Origin: Paenibacillus sp. V4I3
Lineage (GTDB): Bacteria; Bacillota; Bacilli; Paenibacillales; NBRC-103111
NCBI RefSeq assembly: GCF_030817215.1
Contig: NZ_JAUSZA010000001.1
Span: 1,070,501 to 1,134,500 of the forward strand
Reading direction: 5' to 3'
DNA: 64,000 nucleotides
In this document: positions 45,073 through 54,433 of the stretch, in pieces
Layout: each line of letters opens with the position of its first letter
How positions within the stretch are numbered: position 1 is the stretch's first letter
Program-made: the position numbers and the translations under genes
The notes under the pieces: model-generated
Seen by the model: the letters and a program-made list of their open reading frames with translations, nothing else
The model's database searches: none
Told to the model about the DNA's origin: nothing

Positions 45073-46353
45073 GTGTCCAATATAGGAGAAGCTCTGATTA
45101 TGCATAAGAAGTACCAAGGCAAGCTGGAGATGATTTCTAAGGTTCCTATATCGACATCCAAAGATTTAAGTCTTGCTTACTCTCCTGGCGTTGCCGAACC
45201 CTGCATGGAAATCTTCAAGGATGCAGACAAAGTTTACGATTATACGATAAAAGGAAATCTAGTCGCCGTTGTTACGAATGGGACGGCAGTTTTAGGTTTA
45301 GGCAATATTGGACCTAGTGCGGCAATGCCGGTAATGGAAGGGAAAGCCATTCTGTTTAAATCATTCGCCGGGGTAGATGCCTTTCCGATTTGCTTGGACT
45401 CGCTAGATGTGGAACAGATCATTACAACCGTTAAGCTGCTGGCACCTACCTTTGGAGGCATTAATCTTGAAGATATTGCTGCGCCGCAGTGTTTCGAAAT
45501 TGAAGAGCGACTTGTCAAAGAGTGCGACATTCCTGTCTTTCATGATGATCAACACGGTACAGCAATCGTTACGGCTGCTGGATTAATTAACGCCCTGAAA
45601 TTGGTTCATAAATCGATGGACCAAATTCGTATCGTTGTGAGTGGAGCGGGAGCTGCTGGGATTGCGATCGTAAAGCTTTTAGACCAAATGGGTGCGAAAA
45701 ATATGATTCTCTGCGATACCAAGGGAATTATTTATGAAGGACGACTTGAAGGGATGAATCCCATGAAAGAAGTCGTTGCACGGATCACTAACAAGGCGCT
45801 AGAAAGAGGTGATTTGGCTGCTGCATTAAGAGGGGCAGATGTATTTATTGGGGTATCAGCAGCTGGGACAGTTACTCAGGAGATGATTAAAACTATGAAA
45901 AGCGATCCAATTATCTTCGCCATGGCAAATCCAGACCCTGAAATTATGCCTGCGGATGCAAAAGCTGCTGGTGCTAAGGTCGTAGGGACAGGTCGCTCTG
46001 ATTATCCCAATCAAATCAACAATGTGCTGGCTTTCCCGGGGATATTCCGTGGGGCTTTGGACGTTCGGGCGAGAGAAATTAATGACGCTATGAAATTGGC
46101 TGCGGTATACGCTATTGCGAATTTGATTCCGGAAAATAAGCTGCATGAGAACTATGTGGTCCCTCATCCATTTGATCCCAGGGTTACTCCCCATGTTGCC
46201 ATGGCTGTCGCCAAAGCGGCGATCACAACAGGCAGCGCAAGAGTATTCATCGATCCGAAGAAAGTGAAAGAAAGAACCGAGAAGCTTACCCGTAAACAGC
46301 ATGCCGTGGCCTCGTATTATTCTTGGTATTTGGATACGGTGCCCAATGAATAG
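45073..46353 (+). CDS. NAD(P)-dependent malic enzyme
   Basis: A malic enzyme of about 426 residues that decarboxylates malate to pyruvate. Substrate and metal motifs include SLAYSPGVAEPC, VFHDDQHGTAIV and the NAD-binding SGAGAAGIAIVKLL; MANPDPEI and GRSDYPNQINN complete the family pattern. The start is a GTG at 45073, eight bases after AAAAGGGGG; a TTG at 45067 is too close to it. In this operon it would drain succinate-derived malate to pyruvate and supply reducing power, letting the substrate serve as sole carbon source. Confidence 0.92.
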   Translation: MSNIGEALIMHKKYQGKLEMISKVPISTSKDLSLAYSPGVAEPCMEIFKDADKVYDYTIKGNLVAVVTNGTAVLGLGNIGPSAAMPVMEGKAILFKSFAGVDAFPICLDSLDVEQIITTVKLLAPTFGGINLEDIAAPQCFEIEERLVKECDIPVFHDDQHGTAIVTAAGLINALKLVHKSMDQIRIVVSGAGAAGIAIVKLLDQMGAKNMILCDTKGIIYEGRLEGMNPMKEVVARITNKALERGDLAAALRGADVFIGVSAAGTVTQEMIKTMKSDPIIFAMANPDPEIMPADAKAAGAKVVGTGRSDYPNQINNVLAFPGIFRGALDVRAREINDAMKLAAVYAIANLIPENKLHENYVVPHPFDPRVTPHVAMAVAKAAITTGSARVFIDPKKVKERTEKLTRKQHAVASYYSWYLDTVPNE

Positions 46354-46438
46354 GTTGTTGAAATATGATAACATCATGTGAGATATTATAACGATGAAGA
46401 GCTGGAGTATGACCTTTTATCTCGGTATGTCATTAAAG

Positions 46439-46456
46439 TTTACAATGGTTACGATT
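46439..46456 (+). promoter_or_regulatory. Second copy of the AATGGTTAC motif
   Basis: TTTACAATGGTTACGATT matches TTTACCAATGGTTACTATT at 35192-35210 apart from one missing C and one change. It lies about 110 bases before the second amino-acid importer and suggests the two transport modules share a regulator. Confidence 0.45.
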
Positions 46457-46564
46457 GGATTTTTTAATTAGTTGGGCTTTTAGATACATGTTATGCTGTA
46501 GTAAGTGAAGTGAGTGTAAGATATTCTTACACGATTAAGCATAAACAAGGGGAGTGGGCATTTT

Positions 46565-47404
46565 ATGAAAAAGATGACTCTATCAATGATCGTATTAATC
46601 ACCGCAATTTCTTTAACGGCATGTGGTAAATCAACAGCACCTACGAATGCAACGTCAACAACGGCTACAACAGTTGCAACAAGCAAACCAAGCGAAATTC
46701 CTTCAGTGAGCGATGAACTAGCCAAGATCAAGAAAGCGGGGGTCATCAATGTTGGTATTGAAGGAGCCTATCCGCCATTTAACAGTTACGATAATGATAA
46801 AAAACTCGTAGGATTTGACGTTGATTTGACCAATGAATTTGCTAAAAGACTTGGTGTAAAGGTGAACTTTGTTGTAACTCCTTGGGACAGCATCATCGCA
46901 GGACTGCTTGCTAAGAAATTCGATATCCTTTTGTCGAGTATGGGAATTACGGAAGAACGGAAACAGAAAGTGGATTTCTCTAACCCGTATTATACGACTT
47001 ATTCTGCATTATTTGTGCCGACGAACTCCGCTATAACAGATCCTAAACAGATGACTGGTAAAAAGATCGGTGCATTACTGGGCTCCAAATTTGCAGACGA
47101 TGCTAAAGAATTAGGCGGAATCGTAAGCACATATAAAAATGACACACTTGCCCATCAGGATATGTCCCTGGGTCGTCTAGACGGCGTAATCACAGATAAA
47201 ATCGTGGGTGCGGTTACTGCCAAAGCAAACAATTATCCAGAGAAAAGAATCGACAAGCCTCTGACTACCTACAAAATTGGTATTGCCGTAAATAAAGGCG
47301 AGCCCGCTCTTTTGAATGAAATTAATACCGTCTTAAAATCGATCATGGATGATGGCACCTACACCAAAATCAGCACAAAGTGGTTTAACGAAGACATTCG
47401 ATAA
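46565..47404 (+). CDS. Polar amino-acid ABC transporter substrate-binding lipoprotein
   Basis: A 279-residue family-3 binding protein. The signal ends SLTACGKS, the lipobox Cys, and is followed by a long Thr/Ser linker. The fold begins GVINVGIEGAYPPFNSY and contains VGFDVDLTNEFAKRLG, SSMGITEERKQKVDFSNPYY and GKKIGALLGSKFADDA. The GEGAYPPF-type loop and DVDLTNE are typical of Glu/Gln/Arg-type receptors. AAGGGGAGTGGGCATTTT precedes the ATG. It heads a three-gene importer operon at the end of the catabolic cluster and may import the amino or guanidino substrate or glutamate. Confidence 0.86.
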   Translation: MKKMTLSMIVLITAISLTACGKSTAPTNATSTTATTVATSKPSEIPSVSDELAKIKKAGVINVGIEGAYPPFNSYDNDKKLVGFDVDLTNEFAKRLGVKVNFVVTPWDSIIAGLLAKKFDILLSSMGITEERKQKVDFSNPYYTTYSALFVPTNSAITDPKQMTGKKIGALLGSKFADDAKELGGIVSTYKNDTLAHQDMSLGRLDGVITDKIVGAVTAKANNYPEKRIDKPLTTYKIGIAVNKGEPALLNEINTVLKSIMDDGTYTKISTKWFNEDIR

Positions 47405-47415
47405 AAGGTGGTTGT

Positions 47416-48072
47416 ATGCTTAATTTCTCAGCGGTAGAGCAAGTATTTCCTTTTTTGTTGAAAGCAACCTTGGTTACCTTAGAACTTTCTATACTTTCGA
47501 TAATGATTGGGTTAATTCTAGGCTTATTCGCTGCTTTGATGAAAATTTCCAATTCCAAGACCCTTCAATGGATAGCATCTTTTTATATCTGGATCATCCG
47601 AGGGACTCCCTTGATTGCGCAGTTACTACTCATTTACTTTGGACTACCGCAGCTCGGCATTCAGATCGGAGCCTTTGAATCTGCCGTCCTTGGTTTAGGA
47701 ATTAATGCTGGAGCCTTTATTGCTGAGATTTTTAGGGGTGGCATTCTTTCTATCCCAAAGGGGCAAACGGAGGCTGCTGCATCGTTAGGAATGAATTACT
47801 TTAAGACGCTTTGGCGAATCATATTGCCGCAAGCGTTCCGGGTGAGTGTTCCTGCATTAGGAAATCAAGCGATTTCGATGTTAAAAGACACTTCACTAGC
47901 CTCCGTCATTACGGTTTCTGAATTAATGATGACGTCGCAACAATTTGCGGCTGGTAATTTTGCCTTTATCGAATTTTACATTGCTGCTTCTGCCATTTAT
48001 TTGGCTCTAACGACCCTTGTGTACGCCGTTTTAAGGAACGTAGAGCACAGGCTATCCGCAAGCGATCAATAA
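47416..48072 (+). CDS. Polar amino-acid ABC transporter permease
   Basis: A 218-residue permease of the His/Glu/Gln/Arg family with five hydrophobic spans. The hallmark WIIRGTPLIAQLLLIYFGLPQ follows span two, and the coupling loop reads EAAASLGMNYFKTLWRIILPQ. AAAAGGTGGTTGT precedes the ATG, 11 bases after the binding-protein stop. It is the same size as the permease at 4952 but clearly diverged from it, so the two importers are paralogues rather than a recent duplication. Confidence 0.88.
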   Translation: MLNFSAVEQVFPFLLKATLVTLELSILSIMIGLILGLFAALMKISNSKTLQWIASFYIWIIRGTPLIAQLLLIYFGLPQLGIQIGAFESAVLGLGINAGAFIAEIFRGGILSIPKGQTEAAASLGMNYFKTLWRIILPQAFRVSVPALGNQAISMLKDTSLASVITVSELMMTSQQFAAGNFAFIEFYIAASAIYLALTTLVYAVLRNVEHRLSASDQ

Positions 48073-48084
48073 GAGGTGAATACA

Positions 48085-48816
48085 TTGGAATCGATCATTC
48101 GCATTGATAATCTTTGTAAAAGTTTTGCTGAATTAAACGTGCTGAAAGGGATTAATCTAACCGTCAACAAAGGTGAAGTGGTCGCTTTAATCGGTTCAAG
48201 CGGATCCGGTAAAAGCACATTGCTGCGATGCCTCAATAAACTGGAGTCCAAAACTTCAGGGGAGATCGTCATTAATGGAACGATGTTAGATGATTCAGTT
48301 AAGCACATTCATCAAATTCGCAAGGAAGTTGGCATGGTGTTTCAGCAGTTTAACTTGTTTCCGCACATGACCGTTCTCGGTAATATTATGGAAGCACTCG
48401 TGCACGTACTTAAAAAAAGCAAAGAAGAGGCAAGGAAAACGGCGCTTGAGCTTTTGCAGAAAGTCGGTTTGTCTGATAAAAAAGATGTCTACCCGAAGAA
48501 GCTTTCGGGCGGTCAACAACAGCGTGTTGCTATTGCCCGAGCACTAGCGATGAATCCTAAGATTATGCTGTTCGATGAACCAACCTCAGCGCTTGATCCC
48601 GAATTAGTCGGTGAAGTTCTGCAAGTTATCAAACAGCTTGCCAGAGAAGGAATGACGATGCTTATTGTGACGCATGAAATGGCCTTTGCTCGTGAAGTAG
48701 CAGATCGTGTGATTTATATGCACAATGGAGTCATTGAGGAACAAGGAGATCCCAAAGTGATCTTCCATCAGCCTACTAGCGAACGATTGAAAGCATTCTT
48801 ACGCATCGTGCATTAA
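48085..48816 (+). CDS. Polar amino-acid ABC transporter ATP-binding protein
   Basis: An ABC ATPase of about 243 residues in the GlnQ group. Walker A is GSSGSGKST, the Q-loop [13 protein letters not shown], the signature LSGGQQQR, Walker [16 protein letters not shown] and the switch His is in [10 protein letters not shown] prefer the TTG at 48085, which lies eight bases after AAGAGGTG; a GTG at 48076 overlaps that ribosome-binding site. It ends the importer operon, and a terminator follows. Confidence 0.9.
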   Translation: MESIIRIDNLCKSFAELNVLKGINLTVNKGEVVALIGSSGSGKSTLLRCLNKLESKTSGEIVINGTMLDDSVKHIHQIRKEVGMVFQQFNLFPHMTVLGNIMEALVHVLKKSKEEARKTALELLQKVGLSDKKDVYPKKLSGGQQQRVAIARALAMNPKIMLFDEPTSALDPELVGEVLQVIKQLAREGMTMLIVTHEMAFAREVADRVIYMHNGVIEEQGDPKVIFHQPTSERLKAFLRIVH

Positions 48817-48838
48817 AAAGAATTACATGAACAGAGTG

Positions 48839-48889
48839 AATAAAGACCCCAATTAGCTTGTACTCAGGCTGATTGGGTCTTTATGTTTT
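48839..48889. terminator. Bidirectional terminator
   Basis: AATAAAGACCCCAATTAGC pairs with GCTGATTGGGTCTTTATG and is followed by TTTT. It serves the importer operon and the convergent MFS gene. Confidence 0.85.
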
Positions 48890-48911
48890 CCTAGCGATTT
48901 GTTTGCTGTGA

Positions 48912-50111
48912 TTACACGTTAGCGGGCTTGCGTTCTGCTAGATAGCATGCAAATCCTAAGATCAGCGCCAGTCCTACGAGTACGGCTCCGACCCAAGGAA
49001 GGGCTGTTATGGCCAGATGGGTAATGACCCATCCTCCAATGAAAGCGCCAGCTGCATTTCCTAGATTACCGGCGGAATGGCTAGAGGTAGAGGCAAGTGC
49101 TGGCGCCGCCTGTGCTAGGCTCATAATTCGTACCTGCAGCCCAGGGAACACAGCAAAGGAAGCAGCTCCCCACAGAAATATAGTCAATACGGCAGCGGTT
49201 GGACTATAAATAGTAAAGGTGAAGAGGGTAAGAAGGACACATATCGAAAGGTAAAGTCCCAGAATGGAAGGCATCAGCTTCCAGTCCGCAAGCTTCCCGC
49301 CAACGATATTGCCGATGGTTACTCCACAGCCGAAGAGGACTAGAATCCAAGTTACACTATGTTCAGCAAAACCGGTGACTTGTACAAGCAGTGGCGTAAT
49401 ATAAGTAAATACGGCGAATAGGCCGGCGTTGCCTAGTGCTCCGATCAGCAGATATAGAAGGAGCTTGGGCTTGGCGAGAGCGCTAATCTGCTTAACGATA
49501 CTCGCTGGTTTGTCATGCCGAATTTGCGGTATGAAGATAAGAATGCCGATTAATGCAATGATTCCCATGATCGCAATCGCGCCAAATGAGGATCGCCACC
49601 CCATGTGTTGACCGATAAATGTCCCCAGAGGAACACCGATAATGTTCGCAATGGTTAGACCGGCCATCATAATGGATACGGCCCCGGCACGCTTGTCCGG
49701 GCGTACAAGATTGGAGGCGATAACAGCTCCGACGCCAAAGAATGTCCCGTGTGTCAATGCGGTTATCATACGGGCTCCCATCAGAATGGCAAAGCTTGGA
49801 GCGAAAACTGAGATTCCGTTACCTAGAATAAATAAAACCATTAGCAGACATAACAGTTTCTTTTGCGGGATTCGGTGGGTGAGAACCGTCAGGATTGGCG
49901 CACCGATAGCTACCCCGAGGGCATACATCGTAATGAGTTGTCCTGCGGATGAGATGCTGACATGCAAATCATTAGCGACATTAGGAAGAAGACCCATGAT
50001 GACAAATTCAGTCATTCCAATGGCAAAGGCGCCAACTGTAAGAGAAAGTATAGAGATGGGGAACGGTTCTTTGGTTACTTGTTCCTTGGTAATACGGTGT
50101 GATAACTCCAT
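48912..50111 (-). CDS. MFS efflux transporter (DHA1 / AraJ-like)
   Basis: A 399-residue 12-helix transporter of the drug:H+ antiporter type. The N-terminal pattern GAFAIGMTEFVIMGLLPNVA and motif A-like segments (ALGVAIGAPILTVLTHRIPQKK) match the AraJ/NepI/YtbD group. A central hydrophilic loop (HDKPASIVKQISALAKPK) divides the two halves. It probably exports a sugar, purine or drug; the substrate cannot be read. The gene is monocistronic and convergent with the importer operon. Confidence 0.85.
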   Translation of the reverse strand: MELSHRITKEQVTKEPFPISILSLTVGAFAIGMTEFVIMGLLPNVANDLHVSISSAGQLITMYALGVAIGAPILTVLTHRIPQKKLLCLLMVLFILGNGISVFAPSFAILMGARMITALTHGTFFGVGAVIASNLVRPDKRAGAVSIMMAGLTIANIIGVPLGTFIGQHMGWRSSFGAIAIMGIIALIGILIFIPQIRHDKPASIVKQISALAKPKLLLYLLIGALGNAGLFAVFTYITPLLVQVTGFAEHSVTWILVLFGCGVTIGNIVGGKLADWKLMPSILGLYLSICVLLTLFTFTIYSPTAAVLTIFLWGAASFAVFPGLQVRIMSLAQAAPALASTSSHSAGNLGNAAGAFIGGWVITHLAITALPWVGAVLVGLALILGFACYLAERKPANV

Positions 50112-50331
50112 GATGTCAGTGTCAACCTTTCTATTGTGTGTCCTAAAGCTCCAATCGTAATCAAGTCGTGCCCGATCAATAAGACCTTTTTCATATTATT
50201 TAGTTTTCTAAGCTTATAATCAAGAGATTTCTTTTTAAAAAATAGGTAAAGAGGTGCGGTTTTTTGTAAGTGTCAAGGTTTAGTGTCAAGGTTTAGTGGC
50301 AACCAGCTCAAAGAATACCAGAAGCAAACAG

Positions 50332-50369
50332 AAATGATCCACCCTCAGATAACTAGGGTGGATCATTTT
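50332..50369. terminator. Hairpin terminator between MFS and OYE genes
   Basis: AAATGATCCACCCT pairs with AGGGTGGATCATTTTT around a short loop, placed six bases from the OYE stop. Slightly upstream TGTCAAGGTTTAG occurs twice in tandem (50271 and 50284). The rest of 50112-50331 shows no gene. Confidence 0.7.
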
Positions 50370-50375
50370 TCCATA

Positions 50376-51404
50376 TTAGTAAGCTCGAACATATTGTTTT
50401 GGAATATTATTTGGTTCACTTCGAAGCGTAATGGCTGCATGCGTAGCCCAATACGGATCACGCAGCATGCCCCGGGCAATCGCTACGAAGTCTGCGTCTT
50501 CACTGCCGATAACGGATTCAGCAAGCGCTGGATCTTCGAGCATACCTACTGCAATGACGGGTACACTCAGTGCCTCACGGATTTTACGTGCGAACGGAAC
50601 CTGGTAGCCTGGGTAATTGCCGGGTTTTCTCTCTCCGGCTGGTCCTTCTCCGCCTGAACTCACATGAAAAGCATCTACACCTGCAGCTTGGTAGGCTTTG
50701 GACAGCTCGATGGCATGATCAATATCATATCCACCATCGGCATACTCCACTGCGGAGATACGGAAGATGAGCGGCATGTCAGAAGGCATTTCTTTTTTGA
50801 CGGCTTGAATGACTTCTACGCCGAAACGGGCAAGGTCTTGACCATAAATATCATCTCGTTTATTGGTTAGAGGCGATTGGAACTGATGAATCAAATAGCC
50901 GTGGGCTCCGTGCAGCTCGATCGTATCCACACCAGCTTGTACAGCACGGCGGGCTGCATGACCGAATTTTTGAACCACGTCTTGAACCTCTTCGGTTGTA
51001 AGGGCGCGCGGCATTTTGTAAGCTGAACCAGGAAACTTAATCGCAGATGGGGCAATGGGGACTGCCGCGTCTTCTGCTTTGCGTCCAGCATGTGCGATCT
51101 GAATCCCGATTTTGCCATTATGCGCGTGTACACCGTCGATAATTTTGGCGAAGGCCGGAATGTGCTCGTCTGACCATATGCCTAGGTCCAAATCGGTAAT
51201 GCGGCCATCGGGATCAACATCCGTCATTTCCATGATAATGAGCCCTGTGCCGCCAATAGCGCGGCTAAGATAGTGAACGTAGTGCCATTCATTCGGTTTC
51301 CCGTCTTTGGCTGTAACCGAATATTGACACATTGGCGCCATGACGATGCGATTATTTATGTGCAAACCTTTCAAATCATACGAAGCAAACAATTTCTGAG
51401 TCAT
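50376..51404 (-). CDS. namA: NADPH dehydrogenase, old yellow enzyme family (NamA/YqjM-like)
   Basis: A 342-residue FMN enzyme that reduces activated C=C bonds of enals, enones and nitro compounds with NADPH. FMN-binding and catalytic marks are RIVMAPMCQYS, IQIAHAGRKAE, IELHGAHGYLIHQFQSPLTN, IFRISAVEY and FVAIARGMLRDPYW; the Cys in APMCQYS is the YqjM-type residue tuning the flavin. The ATG at 51404 follows TTGGAGGTTACTAGA. It probably serves detoxification of electrophiles. It is followed by a hairpin and is monocistronic. Confidence 0.92.
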   Translation of the reverse strand: MTQKLFASYDLKGLHINNRIVMAPMCQYSVTAKDGKPNEWHYVHYLSRAIGGTGLIIMEMTDVDPDGRITDLDLGIWSDEHIPAFAKIIDGVHAHNGKIGIQIAHAGRKAEDAAVPIAPSAIKFPGSAYKMPRALTTEEVQDVVQKFGHAARRAVQAGVDTIELHGAHGYLIHQFQSPLTNKRDDIYGQDLARFGVEVIQAVKKEMPSDMPLIFRISAVEYADGGYDIDHAIELSKAYQAAGVDAFHVSSGGEGPAGERKPGNYPGYQVPFARKIREALSVPVIAVGMLEDPALAESVIGSEDADFVAIARGMLRDPYWATHAAITLRSEPNNIPKQYVRAY

Positions 51405-51450
51405 TCTAGTAACCTCCAATGATATATTTATACGCCTGTCTAATTGGTGA

Positions 51451-51636
51451 TTATTGTGGGTTCGTTGTCCAAATTCCAGCGGTTTTCAAGAAAACGCGTG
51501 GTGGCAATTTCAGTGCAGCCAGGATGAGCTCCGCTACATCTTCCGCTTGCATCATGCGATCCTCATCGCCTATGGGAAGACCAGCGTTCACAGCTAGCTC
51601 CGTATTCACGGTCGACGGTGTGAGCGCGGTCATCAA
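51451..51636 (-). pseudogene. 3' fragment of a short-chain dehydrogenase/reductase gene
   Basis: The 61 codons read as the C-terminus of a FabG-like SDR: TALTPSTVNTELAVNAGLPI, then EDVAELILAALKLPPRVFLK and a typical WTTNP end. The Rossmann fold and the catalytic Tyr-Lys are absent, and nothing further upstream in any frame continues the homology. It lies before the NamA gene in the same direction and appears to be a deletion remnant. 51637-51825 is AT-rich with no gene seen. Confidence 0.7.
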
Positions 51637-51825
51637 CTGACAATTACTCCATTTATTATTAATGGTATTGCAACTAAAAGCAAGTACCTACTTTTAAGTA
51701 CTATAGTATCAAAAAGTATACTAAGAGAGTCGTTTTAGCATGGGAAATGGTTCCATCGCGCAGAGGCTTTTTGGTTTTTTCTTTTCCGTTTAGGAGATAA
51801 TGACAGGGGAGGAGGGGACATAAGT

Positions 51826-52533
51826 ATGCATGCCTACATGGATATTCTAATTCGAACCGTTCTATCTATTTTAGTTCTTCTGTTGATAGCCAAAATGCTT
51901 GGTAAACAGACGATTTCCAATATGACGTTTCATGATTTTGTAACCGGTATAACATTAGGAGCTATTGCTGCTAACTTGGCATTCAATGAAACAATAAAGC
52001 TTTCGTATTTGATATTATCGCTCATTGTCATAACCGTAACGTCCTATTTGCTATCCGTCATTGCATTAAAGAGCCGCAAAATGAGAAATTGGATATCTGG
52101 TTCTCCAACCGTACTTATTGAAGGTGGGAAAATTCTTGAAGATAATATGAGAAAGGTAAGATATACATTGGATTCCTTGGACCAAGCCTTGAGGGAAAAA
52201 GGGGTTTTTGACATAGAGGAAGTGGACTATGCCGTTCTTGAAGATAACGGAGTGGTATCGGTATTAAAAAAAGACGAGTACAAATATGTAACTAAAAAGG
52301 ATATGAAGCTTCTTCCAAACGCCCAAGTTTTTCCCATAGAATTAATTATGGATGGAAAAATGATGGAGAAAAACCTAGAGAATAACGGACTGACTAAGGA
52401 ATGGTTGGAACTTGAGTTGAAACGCAAGGGGAAAAAGTTATCGGACGTGTTCTATGCGGCAAGAGGTACGAAACAACAGCTTGTCTTTGATTTTTATGAA
52501 GATGGTATCCATCAAACGATTGATAAAGAATAG
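51826..52533 (+). CDS. YetF-like DUF421 membrane protein
   Basis: A 235-residue protein of the YetF/YrbG (DUF421) family. About three N-terminal helices (VLSILVLLLIAKMLG, DFVTGITLGAIAANLAF, LSYLILSLIVITVTSYLLSV) precede a conserved cytoplasmic domain with SPTVLIEGGKILEDNMRK and ALREKGVFDIEEVDYAVLE followed by GVVSVLKK. In Bacillus, members are spore or vegetative membrane proteins, some acting in spore germination (YetF, YdfS). GGGGACATAAGT precedes the ATG. The biochemical role is unknown; the gene is monocistronic. Confidence 0.88.
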   Translation: MHAYMDILIRTVLSILVLLLIAKMLGKQTISNMTFHDFVTGITLGAIAANLAFNETIKLSYLILSLIVITVTSYLLSVIALKSRKMRNWISGSPTVLIEGGKILEDNMRKVRYTLDSLDQALREKGVFDIEEVDYAVLEDNGVVSVLKKDEYKYVTKKDMKLLPNAQVFPIELIMDGKMMEKNLENNGLTKEWLELELKRKGKKLSDVFYAARGTKQQLVFDFYEDGIHQTIDKE

Positions 52534-52649
52534 AGGCACAACTCGCATTTCTGCAATTGGGAACTTTGTGAAATTTTACAAGGTGACGCGAGAAGGATTT
52601 TCCAGTAACATTATTTCATCTAAATAACGTTAGGAGATATTCATTCATC

Positions 52650-54021
52650 ATGAGTAACGATCAGACATCAAGACAAACAGCAAGCAAGAAAACAGGAACG
52701 GTTGAACGATTTACGTCTACTGGTTTTATTTTGGCTGCAATCGGCAGCTCGGTAGGGCTTGGCAACATGTGGAAGTTTCCCTACATTACGGGTAAACATG
52801 GCGGTGCCGCCTTTTTCCTGTTGTTCATTATTTGTTTAATAATTGTAGGCTTACCTATTTTGCTTGCAGAGATGACGATTGGCCGCGGCGGCAGAGGGAA
52901 TGCATCGGTATCCTTCTTTAATCTAACGGGCAAAAAATACTGGGGAGCATTCGGGTTATTATCAATTCTAACCGCTTTCATGATTATGTCCTACTACGCG
53001 GTAGTCGCAGGATGGACGCTCCATTATACGGTAGAATCGTTTACTGGCCTCTTGTTCCAAGAAGGCTCCGACTATAAAGAGAAGTTCCTATCATTTGCTT
53101 CGGGCTACTGGCCTATCTTCTGGCAGGCTGTTGTTATGTTGGTTACAGGGTGGGTTATTGCCAAGGGGGTTTCTGGTGGTATCGAGAAATTCAACAAAAT
53201 TTTGATTCCTGGTTTTCTCATCATCCTACTCATTCTTATGTTCCGTTCGCTTACGCTTCCAGGGGCAGCAGCGGGGGTATCCTTCTTCTTGAAACCTGAC
53301 TTCTCCAAGCTGGATGCGGAGTCTGCGCTAGTTGCTTTGGGACATGCGTTCTTTTCCTTATCGCTAGGGATGGGCTGTATGTTAACCTATGGGTCTTATG
53401 TGGAAAAAAGACAATCACTGGGCACGGCGACGCTCGCCATTGGTTTTGGTGATTTGGTATATGCTTTTCATCGCGGGTCTAGTCATTTTCCCTACGGTGT
53501 TCTCCTACGGGCTTCAGCCTGGTGAAGGCGTAGGTTTGGCGTTCATGGCGCTGCCTGCAGCGTTCTCGCAAATGCCATTTGGTTTCTTCTTTGGTGGTCT
53601 ATTCTTCTTGCTTCTAGCCATTGCGGCGTTGACTTCAGCAATTTCCATCTTAGAAGTTCCAGTCGCTTATGCCATGCACAAATGGCAGTGGAGCCGCAAA
53701 AAATCTGCAGTTATCTTATCCATACTTTGCTTCTTGGTAGGTGTTCCTTCAGGGCTTTCTGTTGGAGGCGTGCTAGGGGATTTCCATCCTGGGGGTAAAA
53801 GCATTTTTGATTGGATGGACTTCATCACTTCTTATGTTCTGATGCCATTCGGCGGGTTAGTTGTTACCTTGTTCACCGGATACGCTTGGAAAAAGGCTGG
53901 AGAAGAAGCGGGCTTGAAAGGTTTTTGGTATAAAGCTTGGATGTTCTTGCTGCGCGTGGTAGCTCCAGTACTCATCGTTTGCGTGTTCTTGCATTCGGTA
54001 GGTTTAATTAAATTTTCATAG
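52650..54021 (+). pseudogene. Na+-dependent neurotransmitter-type symporter (NSS/SNF), split by a single-base frameshift
   Basis: The 5' frame (52650-53525) gives the start of an NSS transporter with the sodium-site sequence AAIGSSVGLGNMWKFPYITG and helices up to MLTYGSYVEKRQSLG and GDLVYAF. The 3' part, in another frame, continues IAGLVIFPTVFSYGLQPGEG through the last helices to 54018. Removing one base near 53465-53469 (TTTTC) restores GDLVYAFIAGLVIFP, giving about 456 residues, normal for bacterial NSS proteins. Such transporters carry amino acids with sodium. It is either recently inactivated or a homopolymer sequencing error. TTAGGAG lies 13 bases before the ATG. Confidence 0.82.
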
Positions 54022-54043
54022 ACATGTACCAAATATCATTAGT

Positions 54044-54080
54044 AAAGAGGATACCACGTGGGTATCCTCTTTCTTTTTCC
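54044..54080 (+). terminator. Terminator after the NSS transporter gene
   Basis: AAAGAGGATACC-ACGT-GGGTATCCTCTTT is a near-perfect 12-bp stem followed by CTTTTT. Its A-rich 5' side may also terminate the convergent sspH gene. Confidence 0.88.
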
Positions 54081-54089
54081 TACTTCTTT

Positions 54090-54326
54090 TCAATCATTCG
54101 GAGGCAGCGGGCATATCATTTTAACATCTTCCATCTCCAGCATTTGAGAACGCTCGACTAGACTGTTCAAAGGGACACTTTGCTCATTTTCCGGTTGATC
54201 CAAAGGATAAATTCTGGCGGTTTCATTCTTTTCGTCGACATTTTGAATGTAGATTGGCGTCCCATTATAAGTGACATCAACCATGACAGGTGAAACAGCA
54301 ATCTCTTGAGCGCGTTGATTGTTCAT
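54090..54326 (-). CDS. sspH: H-type small acid-soluble spore protein
   Basis: A 78-residue protein matching the SspH family, minor spore-core proteins made in the forespore. The family pattern is clear: QRAQEIAVSPVMVDVTYNGT, PIYIQNVDE, ARIYPLDQPENEQSVPLNSL. A C-terminal extension of about 20 residues (LEMEDVKMICPLPPND) goes beyond the usual length. GTGAAGGAGGACAAACA precedes the ATG. Together with the CotS-like pair it shows the organism forms endospores. Confidence 0.88.
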   Translation of the reverse strand: MNNQRAQEIAVSPVMVDVTYNGTPIYIQNVDEKNETARIYPLDQPENEQSVPLNSLVERSQMLEMEDVKMICPLPPND

Positions 54327-54384
54327 TGTTTGTCCTCCTTCACGTACTAGTTACATTATTTGTATATGTGAAAGGATATATTCA

Positions 54385-54420
54385 TAAAAGGCACCCCCAG
54401 CTATTTGGAGGTGCCTTATA
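54385..54420 (-). terminator. Terminator of the 139-residue hypothetical gene
   Basis: AAGGCACCTCC pairs with the downstream GGGGGTGCCTT on the minus strand and is followed by TTAT. Confidence 0.75.
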
Positions 54421-54433
54421 TTTTATTTGATTC

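Noticed and set aside
54340..54400. Sigma-G-type promoter before sspH
   Set aside because: TGAATA is present on the minus strand but no CATNNTA lies at the required distance.
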